From: an uncultured Megasphaera sp.
GTDB taxonomy: Bacteria; Bacillota; Negativicutes; Veillonellales; Megasphaeraceae
NCBI GenBank assembly: GCA_900540735.1
Contig: UQHB01000004.1
Coordinates: forward strand, 1-64,000
Direction of reading: 5' to 3'
DNA: 64,000 nucleotides
Positions 16,358 to 25,375 of the stretch are shown piece after piece (positions within the stretch are counted from its first letter, which is position 1; each line of letters starts with the position of its first letter). The position numbers were made by a program, and so were the translations under genes. The notes under the pieces are model-generated. The model worked only from the letters and a program-made list of their open reading frames with translations. It was not told the origin of the DNA and did no database searches.

Positions 16358-17236
16358 TTAGAACAATACGTCGCGGATGAAATCAACAGGCATATCTTTG
16401 CCAGTCCAAAGTTTGAATGCAGCAGCACCTTGGTATAACATCATGCCGAGACCGTTGAAGTTTTTGCAACCAACTTCTGTAGCCCATTTGAGGAGTTCTG
16501 TTTCGCGCGGAGCATAAACTGTATCCATAACGACGAGGTCCGGACGGAGGTAAGATTTGTCAGGAATAGCGACAACGCCTTCGAGCGGTTTCATGCCGCA
16601 AGATGTGGAGTCGATGTAGATGTCAGAGCTATCGAGTTCGGATTTGAGTTTTGCATGGTCTGCGAGGTCATAGAGGTTAACGACGCAATCTGTTTTTTCG
16701 CGGAGTTTTTTAACTGTTTCTTCAGCTTTTTCAAAGAAAGCGTCTTTCTGGTTGAAGATGGTGAGTTCACGAACGCCGTCGAGAGCAGCCTGAACCTGAA
16801 TAGCTGTAGCAGCGCCGCCAGCACCGATAACAGTCATTTTTTTGCCGACATATTCAACGCCTTCTGCTTTGAGGGCCTGCATAGCGCCTGTGCCGTCTGT
16901 AATCGTACCCGTCAAGACGCCGTTGTCGTTAACGACAGTGTTGCAAGCACCGACGATTTCAGCAACTGGTGTTAATTTATCGAGGTACTGCGTAATCGGC
17001 CCTTTATTCGGCATGGAAACGTTCCAGCCGCGAACTTTCATGGCGCGAAGGCCTTTTACTGTATCTTCGAGAGTGGAGTTGTCTACTTCAAAGCAAACAT
17101 ACACATAGTCTAAGCCTAATTTTTTGAATGCTTCGTTGTGCATTGTCGGGGACATGCTGTGACGAATCGGATATGCGATTAAGCCGATTAATTCGGTATG
17201 TCCTGTAACACGTTCTGTAACTGCGATTTTACCCAT
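16358..17236 (-). CDS. ydiB: Quinate/shikimate dehydrogenase (YdiB-like)
   Basis: A 292-residue member of the shikimate/quinate dehydrogenase family. IRHSMSPTMHNEAF, VSMPNKGPI with the catalytic Lys, ITDGTGAMQAL and VIGAGGAATAIQVQAAL are visible. The N-N-T to I-T-D-G-T change and the longer N-terminus match YdiB rather than AroE. YdiB enzymes oxidise quinate or shikimate with NAD(P). The neighbours (transporter, dehydroquinase, LysR regulator) favour a catabolic role. The ATG follows AGGAGGAT on the minus strand. Confidence 0.88.
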   Translation of the reverse strand: MGKIAVTERVTGHTELIGLIAYPIRHSMSPTMHNEAFKKLGLDYVYVCFEVDNSTLEDTVKGLRAMKVRGWNVSMPNKGPITQYLDKLTPVAEIVGACNTVVNDNGVLTGTITDGTGAMQALKAEGVEYVGKKMTVIGAGGAATAIQVQAALDGVRELTIFNQKDAFFEKAEETVKKLREKTDCVVNLYDLADHAKLKSELDSSDIYIDSTSCGMKPLEGVVAIPDKSYLRPDLVVMDTVYAPRETELLKWATEVGCKNFNGLGMMLYQGAAAFKLWTGKDMPVDFIRDVLF

Positions 17237-17325
17237 GATAGAATCCTCCTAAATTGTGTAAATAATGTATTGTGTAAATTTTCACTTTGCTTGGCATAGT
17301 GCGCACAAGCATCATGGTATATATT

Positions 17326-17356
17326 CACTCGACCTAGTGTGGGGCTAGGTCGAGTG
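17326..17356. repeat. Perfect 12-bp inverted repeat between fldZ-like and ydiB-like genes
   Basis: CACTCGACCTAG (17326-17337) and CTAGGTCGAGTG (17345-17356) flank a seven-base loop; G-U pairs extend the stem outward. There is no T-run, so it is more likely an mRNA processing or stability element, or an operator, than a terminator. It lies in the 147-base gap of the leftward quinate/shikimate set. Confidence 0.5.
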
Positions 17357-17383
17357 GGTATATCTTGCTTTCGTGACTAAGAA

Positions 17384-19390
17384 TTAGTCATCAAATCCGC
17401 CAATCATATCGATTGTTGCGATAATGTTGCGGCCATCTTCTGTGCCATGAATAATCTGGCCCGTTTTCTTGCTGTTGCCAAGATTGCAGAACGGAATGCC
17501 TTGTTCTTCGGCATAAGTCTGGAACGGGTTATCTTTCGGAATATCCGGAACGAGGCCCATGCAGATGAAGCCATAGTCGAAAGGATATTCAGCAGAAACG
17601 CCGTTATGAGCTGCAATAAATTTGTCTGGGCAAACTTTTTGCAGTGCTGTGCCAAGATGCATATCGACTGGATGTTTTTTAAATAATTCTTTGAATGTCG
17701 ATTTGGAAACGATATCTGCATCTTTACCGAAGGACGGCATCATTTCGATCATAGCAACGTCAGCTTTACGGAGCGTGAAGAATTCTGCTACGTCAAGGCC
17801 AACGGCGCCGCAGCCGATAATGACGACTTTTTTGCCTTCTGCGTTCTGTTCAAAGTACGGGATGTTATCCATGAAACCGTAGATGGATTTGATGTTCGTG
17901 CCTTCGACGTCTGTTAATTCTTTCAGACCTTCAATCGGCGGTAACATCGGTTTAGAGCCTGTAGCAGCGTAGAGAATGTCCGGTTTTAATTCAGAGAGCA
18001 TTTCTTTCGTTGCTGTCGTGTTTAATTTTATCGTTAAGTTTGGGAGATGTTTAGCCCGGTTTTCAAGGTATGCCGGGAAATCTTCGATACGGCTCTTTTC
18101 AGGGAAACGAGCAATTTTGCGAGCAAGACCGCCAACTTCGCCTTCCCGTTCGAGAAGGGTAACACGACAGCCTACTTCTGCAGCAGTGCAAGCCGTTTCA
18201 AGACCGGCTGTACCACCGCCGATGACGACAACGTGAATGTCTTTCGTGACTTTCGTCTTCTTGTAGCCTTCGCCGCCTGTAACGTTCGGGTTGACAGTAC
18301 AGCGGATTGGCTGGGATTTAGCAATACGATGGTCTGCGCAGCCGATGTTGCAGCTAATGCATTTACGGATGCAAGCCACGTTGCCGAGCTGTGCTTTACG
18401 AACCCAATCCGGATCTGCGATTAAGCCGCGGCCAATAGCGATAAGGTCTGTTTTACCAGCAGCAATCGTGTCTTCAGCAACTTGAGGGTTACGGAAGTTA
18501 CCGGAAATGATGACCGGTTTGCCAAACTTTTCTTTAACTGCTTGAGAAAGATAAGCTCTCCAGCCGTCTGGTAAATCACATTTATCAATCTGGTACTGAA
18601 TGAAATCATTCACAGCTGCGGAAACGTTGATGATATCGACTTCTGGCTGAATGTATTCCAATAATTTTAACGTATCGTCGAGGGTATTGCCGCCTTCGAT
18701 GAATTCGTCAGCAGAAATACGGAAGGAAATAGGAACCCAACGACCGACTTTTTCGCGAACTGCTTCGACAACGAGGCGAGCGAAGCGAGCGCGGTTTTCG
18801 TAAGAGCCGCCAAATTCATCTGTCCGTTTGTTGTAAAGGGGCGAGAGGAACTGGTCGAGCAAATACGAATGGCCACCATGGATTTCGACCATATCGAAAC
18901 CAGCTTGGATAGCTCGTTCAGCTGCTTCTGCATACTTCTGCACGATGTTCAAGATTTCCTGCTTTGTTAAAGGACGAGGTGCGGGATTTCCTGCTTTCGA
19001 TGGTACAGAAGAGGACGAAACGGATTGGAGACCAGCAAGGCGTTCTGGGTATGCAGAAGCACCAGCGTGGTTGAGCTGAATCGATGCGAGAGCACCGTAT
19101 TTATGAATCCGTTCTGTCAATTCATATAAGCCAGGCATGAACTGCTTGCCGTCGATGCGGAGCTGTTTCGTGCCGTTCGTTGCGAGGGGGTAATCAATAC
19201 AAGCGTTTTCGACCGTAATGAGAGCTGTGCCGCCGCGAGCGCGCAGGCCGTAGTAGTTCTTCATTTCTTCCGAAACTTCACCAGTGAAAGTTGCTAAGTT
19301 CGAACCCATAGGGGGCATAATAATGCGATTTCTAAAAGTCGTGCGTTTAACCGTCAATGGTTCAAAAATGTGTGGGAACTTCTGATTCAT
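17384..19390 (-). CDS. Fe-S flavin ene-reductase (NADH:flavin oxidoreductase, 2-enoate reductase family)
   Basis: A 668-residue multidomain oxidoreductase. An N-terminal FMN barrel of the old yellow enzyme family (about 1-340; PMGSNLATFTGEVS, EIHGGHSYLLDQFLSP, IGRGLIADPDW) is followed by a 4Fe-4S cysteine cluster (CIRKCISCNIGC) and an FAD/NAD(P) module (VVIGGGTAGLETAC and VVIIGCGAVGLDVAEFF). Members reduce activated C=C bonds such as 2-enoates, dienoyl-CoA or steroid enones. Here it sits beside ydiB and aroD, so a dehydroshikimate-derived enone is conceivable, which is inference. The ATG at 19390 follows GAAGGAGGAAG; the longer frame starts with a TTG inside it. Confidence 0.9.
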   Translation of the reverse strand: MNQKFPHIFEPLTVKRTTFRNRIIMPPMGSNLATFTGEVSEEMKNYYGLRARGGTALITVENACIDYPLATNGTKQLRIDGKQFMPGLYELTERIHKYGALASIQLNHAGASAYPERLAGLQSVSSSSVPSKAGNPAPRPLTKQEILNIVQKYAEAAERAIQAGFDMVEIHGGHSYLLDQFLSPLYNKRTDEFGGSYENRARFARLVVEAVREKVGRWVPISFRISADEFIEGGNTLDDTLKLLEYIQPEVDIINVSAAVNDFIQYQIDKCDLPDGWRAYLSQAVKEKFGKPVIISGNFRNPQVAEDTIAAGKTDLIAIGRGLIADPDWVRKAQLGNVACIRKCISCNIGCADHRIAKSQPIRCTVNPNVTGGEGYKKTKVTKDIHVVVIGGGTAGLETACTAAEVGCRVTLLEREGEVGGLARKIARFPEKSRIEDFPAYLENRAKHLPNLTIKLNTTATKEMLSELKPDILYAATGSKPMLPPIEGLKELTDVEGTNIKSIYGFMDNIPYFEQNAEGKKVVIIGCGAVGLDVAEFFTLRKADVAMIEMMPSFGKDADIVSKSTFKELFKKHPVDMHLGTALQKVCPDKFIAAHNGVSAEYPFDYGFICMGLVPDIPKDNPFQTYAEEQGIPFCNLGNSKKTGQIIHGTEDGRNIIATIDMIGGFDD

Positions 19391-19784
19391 TGAACGTTCT
19401 TCCTCCTTCAATCTCTTACGTTTTATCTTGTGAAAAAACCAACTAATCTCTTCGTTTCATGGACAGTATACAAAAGAAAAACTAATAGCACAATTTCCTA
19501 AAAATGATAAAATTAGTTAAAAAAAACTATTAAATGTGATACAATGAAGGCATACAAAGCAGGTCTTTCTATGAGTAAAGGACAACTATCGTAGTTAAGG
19601 AAATGCTAAAAATGGCTCTATTAAGCCAATTTTGTATTGGATATACGAACTATTCAACTGCATGTGAAACGTTGCACCTTGTAGAAAAATAATAGAAAAA
19701 TTTGTTTGAATTAATAGTAAAAATGATAATAGTAAGAGAAATACGTTACATATATGCTATAAAAGCATAAAAGAGGAGATCATT
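19391..19784. promoter_or_regulatory. Divergent intergenic region, LysR-type operator candidate
   Basis: This AT-rich 394-base gap separates the ene-reductase and lysR genes and should carry both promoters. TATGCT (19753-19758) and AGCATA (19764-19769) form a perfect interrupted palindrome with LysR-box geometry just before the lysR ribosome site. No ORF or RNA was recognised in the rest. Confidence 0.4.
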
Positions 19785-20687
19785 ATGAACTTACGTCAAC
19801 TTCAATACTTCATTACTTTAGCAGAGACAGAACATTATCGTCGTGCTGCAGAAGAACTTTTTATTACCGAGCCTAGTTTGAATCGAGCCATTCGGGAATT
19901 AGAAAAGGAATTAGGTATTCAGCTCTTTGAAAAACGGGGTCGCAATATTTTCTTGACGAAATACGGCCACATCTTTTTGCCTTACGTCAAGCATTCCCTA
20001 GCAGAGCTCGATAAAGGTGTCGACGTCATGAAAGCCTATACGCGGCCAGACCAAGGGACGATTTCTTTAGGCTTCGTCTATACCATGGGCTATACGCTCG
20101 TGCCGGAAATGATTACGCAGTTCCAGCATATTCCAGGTAATGAAAACATTTCCTTTGACTTTCATCAAGGGACGACGACGACCCTCATTCGCAATTTGAA
20201 AGAAGATAAGCTCGATGTTATTTTCTGCTCGTCTGTACAAAACGAAAGTGAGTTAGTCTTTTATCCTATTGCTGAAGAAGAACTCGTCGTCGCTGTGCCG
20301 AAAGGACATCCCCTTAGTAATCGTGGCTCCGTATCGCTGAAAGAGCTAGAGCCGTATCCGTTTATTTCGTTTAATAAGAGCAGTGGCCTGTATACGATGA
20401 TTTCAAACATTATGGAGAAAGCCGATGCCCACCCGCGTGTAGTCTGCCATATGGAAGAAGATAATGCTATGGCTGGGTTCGTTGCAGCTGGGTACGGTGT
20501 CGCTGTTATTCCTGATTTCTATACGCTTCGCTGTTATAATCTCGACCGTATTCCTATTGCCGACTCCTTTGAGCGGCGCTATCTATTCATGGCCATTCAA
20601 AAGCAAGCGAATATTTTGCCTGTTGTCGACCGCTTCCGTAACTTCGTCTTATCCCGCTGGCAGCGCGGCAGCAGCCAGACGATGTAA
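19785..20687 (+). CDS. LysR-family transcriptional regulator
   Basis: A 300-residue LysR regulator. The N-terminal winged HTH reads MNLRQLQYFITLAETEHYRR then AAEELFITEPSLNRAIRELE; the rest is the two-lobed co-inducer-binding domain. It is divergent from the ene-reductase/ydiB/aroD set and convergent with an MFS gene, so it probably controls the quinate/shikimate genes, with a shikimate-pathway compound as co-inducer (inference). Ribosome site AGAGGAG is well spaced. Confidence 0.92.
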   Translation: MNLRQLQYFITLAETEHYRRAAEELFITEPSLNRAIRELEKELGIQLFEKRGRNIFLTKYGHIFLPYVKHSLAELDKGVDVMKAYTRPDQGTISLGFVYTMGYTLVPEMITQFQHIPGNENISFDFHQGTTTTLIRNLKEDKLDVIFCSSVQNESELVFYPIAEEELVVAVPKGHPLSNRGSVSLKELEPYPFISFNKSSGLYTMISNIMEKADAHPRVVCHMEEDNAMAGFVAAGYGVAVIPDFYTLRCYNLDRIPIADSFERRYLFMAIQKQANILPVVDRFRNFVLSRWQRGSSQTM

Positions 20688-20701
20688 TCTTATATTGCAA
20701 T

Positions 20702-20737
20702 ACAAAAAAGAGATGTCCGAAGACATCTCTTTTTTGT
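20702..20737. terminator. Bidirectional terminator
   Basis: ACAAAAAAGAGATGTC and its complement flank a CGAA loop between the convergent lysR and MFS genes. A perfect 16-base-pair stem with A and T runs on both sides. Confidence 0.85.
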
Positions 20738-20755
20738 ATATGGATGGGTATGAGA

Positions 20756-22051
20756 TTAGGCTTTTGATTCAATACGGTGAATGTCGCCGACGAGGAAGAG
20801 AAGGGAGCAAACACCGATAGCGGCAATGGCACTGACGAAGACCATAGTGCCGACGAAAGTTCCTGTCATATCGACGATGATACCGATGACGATTGGCGTA
20901 ATGATACCGGCCATGTTACCCATGAAGTTGAAGACGCCGCCAGCAAGACCGACGGATTTAGCTGGTGCAATATCACCGACAGTACTCCAAATGATAGCTG
21001 CCATACCTTGGCCAAAGAAGGCAATAGTCATAATAGAAATAACAGCATTGAGGGAATCAACGTAGTTCGCCCCCATAATAGTCATAGAGCAAATGAGGCC
21101 GCAAATAATCGGCGTTTTCCGTGCTTTCGAAAGAGATGCACCGCTTTTTAACATCTGGTCCGACCAGTAACCGCCGAGGAGCACGCCAAAAAGGGCGCCA
21201 ATATAAGGAATAACAGCGTAAATCCCTGCTTTTAAGAGAGGGAGATTTTTCGCCATGACGAGATACGTCGGGAACCACGTGAGGAAGAAGAACATCGTAC
21301 TCGTATTGGCAAATTGACCTAAGTAAATGCCGAGGAGCTGGCGATGTTTGAATAATTCCGTAACTTGCGCGAGTGTAACTTTTTCTTTCTTCGGCGCATT
21401 GACGGCAAGGCCACCGCCAGCTTGAATGTATTCTAATTCAGATGTATTGACACCGCTGCATTCGCCTGGGTCGCGATAGAGGAAATACCAGAAGACGCAG
21501 GCAATGATACCAATAATCCCTGTGACGTGGAAGATTTCATGCCAGCCATAGGTATCGAGAATCCAGAATAAAACAGGTGTTAAAAAGGCAAGGCCAATGA
21601 ATTCGCCAGCTGTATAGATGGAGGTGGCTGTTGCCCGTTCGTGACTAGGAAACCACGTCGCAACGACACGGCTATTGGTCGGAAAGGCCGGTGCTTCCGC
21701 CATGCCGATAGCAAAGCGGAGACCGAATAAGGTCTGGAAATGATGCGTAAAGCCTACGAGAACTGTAAATAATGACCATAAGAAGAGAGAGACTGTGTAG
21801 GCAATACGAGAACCGACGCGTTCAATGAACCAGCCGCCGGGAATCTGCATGAGGCCGTAAGCCCAAGAGAAAGCCGAAAAGAGGAGGCCCATCGTCGACG
21901 CACTAAAGCCGAGTTCAGCACTCATACTCGGTGCGGCAACGGCCATATTCGTGCGGTCCAAATAGTTAATGGCTGTCAAAATGAAGAGTAGAAAGAGCAT
22001 AAACCAACGTTTTTTTGTTCGCTTTTTAGAAGGGTTTCTAGGTACATTCAT
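20756..22051 (-). CDS. MFS transporter, anion:cation symporter type
   Basis: A 431-residue major facilitator of the ACS branch (GudP/DgoT/ExuT-like): it opens after a basic tail with LTAINYLDRTNMAVAAPSM, the N-Y-x-D-R signature of that branch, and has about twelve membrane segments with a RFAIGMAEAPAFP helix. Such carriers move organic acid anions such as galactonate or glucarate. Its place opposite the LysR regulator suggests an organic acid tied to the quinate/shikimate locus, though a sugar acid is equally possible. Confidence 0.82.
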   Translation of the reverse strand: MNVPRNPSKKRTKKRWFMLFLLFILTAINYLDRTNMAVAAPSMSAELGFSASTMGLLFSAFSWAYGLMQIPGGWFIERVGSRIAYTVSLFLWSLFTVLVGFTHHFQTLFGLRFAIGMAEAPAFPTNSRVVATWFPSHERATATSIYTAGEFIGLAFLTPVLFWILDTYGWHEIFHVTGIIGIIACVFWYFLYRDPGECSGVNTSELEYIQAGGGLAVNAPKKEKVTLAQVTELFKHRQLLGIYLGQFANTSTMFFFLTWFPTYLVMAKNLPLLKAGIYAVIPYIGALFGVLLGGYWSDQMLKSGASLSKARKTPIICGLICSMTIMGANYVDSLNAVISIMTIAFFGQGMAAIIWSTVGDIAPAKSVGLAGGVFNFMGNMAGIITPIVIGIIVDMTGTFVGTMVFVSAIAAIGVCSLLFLVGDIHRIESKA

Positions 22052-22200
22052 AGGTATTTTCTCCTTATCTTTGTGCTATTATTCACTTGAAAATATATGG
22101 GGAATACTAGCTTCGACATCATTGTATACAGTTAGAACACAATGCACCATTATATTTTTCTTAGTTAATTAGTGTTATTTAGCTATTAATCATAAGGAGT

Positions 22201-22297
22201 TGGCGGGAAAGTGTAGGAATCGAACCTACCTAAGAAGCTCTTAACTCCTCATACTGGTTTTGAAGACCAGAGGGCACACCAGAACCCGTACTCCCCC
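22201..22297 (-). tRNA. selC: tRNA-Sec (anticodon TCA)
   Basis: A 97-base tRNA on the minus strand with encoded CCA. The acceptor stem is eight base pairs (GGGGGAGT against ACTTTCCC), the anticodon stem CTGGT/ACCAG encloses CTTCAAA with anticodon TCA, and a long variable arm (about 7 bp, TTAAGAG loop) precedes the T arm with TTCGATT. These are tRNA-Sec hallmarks. It lies between the MFS gene and the regulator of the proline reductase region; no selA, selB or selD is in the window. Confidence 0.95.
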
Positions 22298-22347
22298 ATA
22301 TAGTTACACATATAATATACTATATATGTAACTATATGAAAAGAGGA

Positions 22348-23796
22348 TTACTGGTGGATAGCTAATAGTTTTTCTACAAGCGGTTTGTATTGGGTATATT
22401 TTTCTTCTAGTTCTGGCTCCGTGTAATGGTAGTACTGTGGTGAGTCTTTGAGCTGCTGGAAATGGCGTAACATAAGTTGATGGAGCATATCGTTTAAGAT
22501 ACCGTAGAACGGCTGCAGCCCTTCTGGTGTATAGAGGGGATTTTTTTTGAAGAATCCCGTGCGCATATTAGAATAGAAAGAAATGTTTAATTCGCCTGCA
22601 TCTAACTCATTAGAGGTCATGTCCAGCAGGCCAATGGTAATGGCCGGATTCTTTTTAATAATAGCTAAGGCCGAATCAATATGGGCTAACCGTTCAGCAG
22701 GACTCATGGTGTATTGAATTTCGGTTAAATCGATATGTCCTGATTCAATGTACCGCAAGAGGGACGAAGTCGGTACGACCATATCGATATGGGCTTTGTC
22801 CAGGAGTTCTGCCCACGTAATACGGAGCCGTTCAATGGCGAATATCTTTTCAGCTGGTCCATGGGCCATAATATCTTGGAAAACAGACGATGGTAATAAG
22901 TATTCAATGCCATTGGTCAGGAAGAAGAAAAAGTCCCGCGTCGTATAGAAGCTCGTCCGCGATGTACCTGTATTCCATGGCGAAGCGAGCGGTGCCATTA
23001 AGGGATGGAGCGTCGTTTTAGGCAGGCTGACCTTTTCATAGAGTGATTGCACTGCTGGGAGTGAATCAATATAGGTGCAGAATAAGAAGCTCTGTCCTTT
23101 CATGAGGCCATAGTGGAGGGCAAACATGTCTTTGACGACGATAATGTGGGCATCGTCCATTTCTTCTATATTATAAAAGGTAAATTCCCACGACAAATGA
23201 GCGTTTAAAATACGGTACAAATAGGTTATATATTGCGGTTCCCGTTGTAATCTAACCATATCGAGGCCGACATGAATCGAAACGGGAGCCGTCGGTGCCG
23301 CCTTGTCCATAAAGCCCCAGAAATTAGCATCGTAGAGCGTACAAAATTCGCTGCTAATGAGCCATTCTTGGGGCTTCGTTTGGCTGTGCAACTGCGGTTC
23401 AATCGTATCGGCAAAGAATTGAGCCATATTGTGCTGGCCTGTAATGATGCGGACAGCAGATTTTGTTTCTGCCATAGGTTGCTGCTTTTGTTGAAGCGAG
23501 GCGCGGTAGGCATTACTTAAGTACTGACTTAGGGCAGAGGGCAATTCGTCTGGTGTCGTTTCTAAAGAAAAGGCCGTGCAACAGTCCGTAAATGTTTCTT
23601 GCCGCATAATGGCTGTAGCAAAGTATGCGCCTAAGTCGTCATTGATGCGTTCAATTGCTCGTGATGACGGTAATTTACTGCCATGGCTCCATTTGCTAAT
23701 ATACGAAACGTCGTAACCAATATAGGCAGCAATATATTTTGATTTTGACTTTGTGAATTTTATTAGTTTTTTTAGAGCTAATCCATAATTTTCCAT
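22348..23796 (-). CDS. HTH protein of unknown family, divergent from prd operon
   Basis: A 482-residue protein not recognised as a named regulator. Residues about 5-50 read as an XRE-like helix-turn-helix (YIAAYIGYDVSYISKWSHG, then SSRAIERI), followed by a 430-residue region without recognised motifs. It is transcribed away from prdC, with a palindrome-rich 230-base gap, so it is the prime candidate regulator of the prd genes in place of the sigma-54 activator PrdR of clostridia (inference). ATG at 23796 is preferred; the in-frame TTG at 23808 is too close to AGGAAGGA. Confidence 0.6.
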   Translation of the reverse strand: MENYGLALKKLIKFTKSKSKYIAAYIGYDVSYISKWSHGSKLPSSRAIERINDDLGAYFATAIMRQETFTDCCTAFSLETTPDELPSALSQYLSNAYRASLQQKQQPMAETKSAVRIITGQHNMAQFFADTIEPQLHSQTKPQEWLISSEFCTLYDANFWGFMDKAAPTAPVSIHVGLDMVRLQREPQYITYLYRILNAHLSWEFTFYNIEEMDDAHIIVVKDMFALHYGLMKGQSFLFCTYIDSLPAVQSLYEKVSLPKTTLHPLMAPLASPWNTGTSRTSFYTTRDFFFFLTNGIEYLLPSSVFQDIMAHGPAEKIFAIERLRITWAELLDKAHIDMVVPTSSLLRYIESGHIDLTEIQYTMSPAERLAHIDSALAIIKKNPAITIGLLDMTSNELDAGELNISFYSNMRTGFFKKNPLYTPEGLQPFYGILNDMLHQLMLRHFQQLKDSPQYYHYTEPELEEKYTQYKPLVEKLLAIHQ

Positions 23797-23925
23797 AGGA
23801 AAATTCAAATCCTTCCTAAAATTTTTATATTAACTAAAAATATAAAAATATCCTGTATAAACCTTATTGTATCATACGTTATACGTAGTGAAAACTATAT
23901 ATATTCTTGTTTTCCTATAATTTTT

Positions 23926-23954
23926 CAACTTGACGTCAACCTTTCGTCAAGTTG
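23926..23954. promoter_or_regulatory. Inverted repeat upstream of prdC
   Basis: CAACTTGACG (23926-23935) and CGTCAAGTTG (23945-23954) form a perfect ten-base-pair inverted repeat with a nine-base spacer; TTGACGTCAA inside it is itself a perfect palindrome, giving three CGTCAA half-sites. A TATAAT-like box (about 23916-23921) lies just upstream. It is a good operator candidate for the divergent HTH gene, or a leader hairpin of the prd mRNA. Confidence 0.5.
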
Positions 23955-24028
23955 TCCTGTTTTCTTCATGCGGTCAAACTCGTAAGATATAGGCAAGCTC
24001 AAGGGAGCAAGCAGGAGGTGAATGAAAG

Positions 24029-25324
24029 GTGAAAGAAGTATTTGTCTTTCCGTTACAACAACATAAAGGAGCACCATCCATTCCGTGCGTACGTCCTGGT
24101 GCTGTTGTAAAACGCGGTGCGTGCATCGCGAAACAACCTGATGATGCTCTAGGGAGCAATATTTTTTCAAGTATTGATGGCACGGTCTTAGCTGTGAATG
24201 ACAGAGAAATCCGCATTGGTGCAGACCCGGTGCAGCATGAGGGATATATTCCCTTAACGGCTGCAACACCGCTCGGCTTAATCAAAGAAGCAGGCATTGT
24301 CGGCTTAGGCGGTGCAGGATTTCCGACCTATGCTAAGCTCAATACGACCTTAGAGACTGGCGGCATCGTCATTGCTAATGCGGCAGAATGTGAACCTATT
24401 CTGGGGCATAACATTAAGGCTATTGAACGGAATCCGAAACAGTTACTGCGAGGCCTCGAAATCGTCATGCAACTCGTTCATGTTGACAAAGGGGTCATTG
24501 CCATTAAGGCTACCCACGGCGATGCCATTCGCGCGTTGCAACAGGTAATGGATGATGATGCCATTACGTTACATTTACTGCCGAATATGTATCCTGTTGG
24601 CGATAGCCGGGCTGTCGTCCACGAAGTTACAGGAACCCTGTTGCCACTAGAACATAAACCGCACGCAGCGAATGCGATTGTCATCAATTCCGAGTCCCTG
24701 TGCCGCATTGAAGAAGCAGTAGACCACAAAAAGCCTTTTATTGATAAGGACTTAACTGTTGCCGGGAAAGTCGAAGGCCAACTGATTCAGACCTTTCATA
24801 ATGTACCTCTTGGGAAGATGGTACGGAATGTCTTAGCTGAAGCAGGCGGTCTCCAGTCAGACTACGGGGAACTGATTATGGATGGCCCTTTTATGGGACA
24901 TCGGACGACCTTAGATGCACCGATTGTCAAGACGACTGGCGGCATCATTGCAACAGAAGAATTTATGCACGGGCCAGAAAAAATTGGCCTTCTCGTTTGT
25001 GCGTGCGGCGGTGACCAGAAACGGTTACAGCAAATTGCTGATTCGATGGGCTCAAAAGTAGTCGATGTAGAATTTTGCAAACAAGCACACATGACGAAAC
25101 GAGGCATTTTAAAATGTGATAATCCGGGCCATTGTCCAGGGCAAGTGGAAAAGGTAATGGCCATTAAAAAGGCTGGAGCAGAAGGGGTGCTCATTAGTAA
25201 TTGCATGGATTGTACGAACACGGTCATGTCGTGTGCGCCAAAGATGCATTTACCGGTCTATCATTGTACAGACGGAGCGTTACGTGCAGTAAATCACAAA
25301 TTAATCCGTCGATTACATCGGTAA
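24029..25324 (+). CDS. prdC: Proline reductase-associated electron transfer protein PrdC
   Basis: A 431-residue RnfC-like protein of the proline reductase system, thought to pass electrons to the PrdA/PrdB enzyme. It keeps the RnfC nucleotide-binding GLGGAGFPTYAKLN (around residue 91) and an ECEPILGHNIKAIE block, plus cysteine clusters near the C-terminus (VCACGGD, NCMDCTNTVMSC). Clostridial PrdC is often a selenoprotein; here the frame has no in-frame TGA. Translation starts at GTG 24029 after GGAGG (24014-24018); an ATG at 24022 is out of frame. First gene of the prd operon. Confidence 0.88.
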   Translation: MKEVFVFPLQQHKGAPSIPCVRPGAVVKRGACIAKQPDDALGSNIFSSIDGTVLAVNDREIRIGADPVQHEGYIPLTAATPLGLIKEAGIVGLGGAGFPTYAKLNTTLETGGIVIANAAECEPILGHNIKAIERNPKQLLRGLEIVMQLVHVDKGVIAIKATHGDAIRALQQVMDDDAITLHLLPNMYPVGDSRAVVHEVTGTLLPLEHKPHAANAIVINSESLCRIEEAVDHKKPFIDKDLTVAGKVEGQLIQTFHNVPLGKMVRNVLAEAGGLQSDYGELIMDGPFMGHRTTLDAPIVKTTGGIIATEEFMHGPEKIGLLVCACGGDQKRLQQIADSMGSKVVDVEFCKQAHMTKRGILKCDNPGHCPGQVEKVMAIKKAGAEGVLISNCMDCTNTVMSCAPKMHLPVYHCTDGALRAVNHKLIRRLHR

Positions 25325-25375
25325 TATTAGTATTTATATATAACTATTAATACATTTCAGGGGGAGTGACGTACT

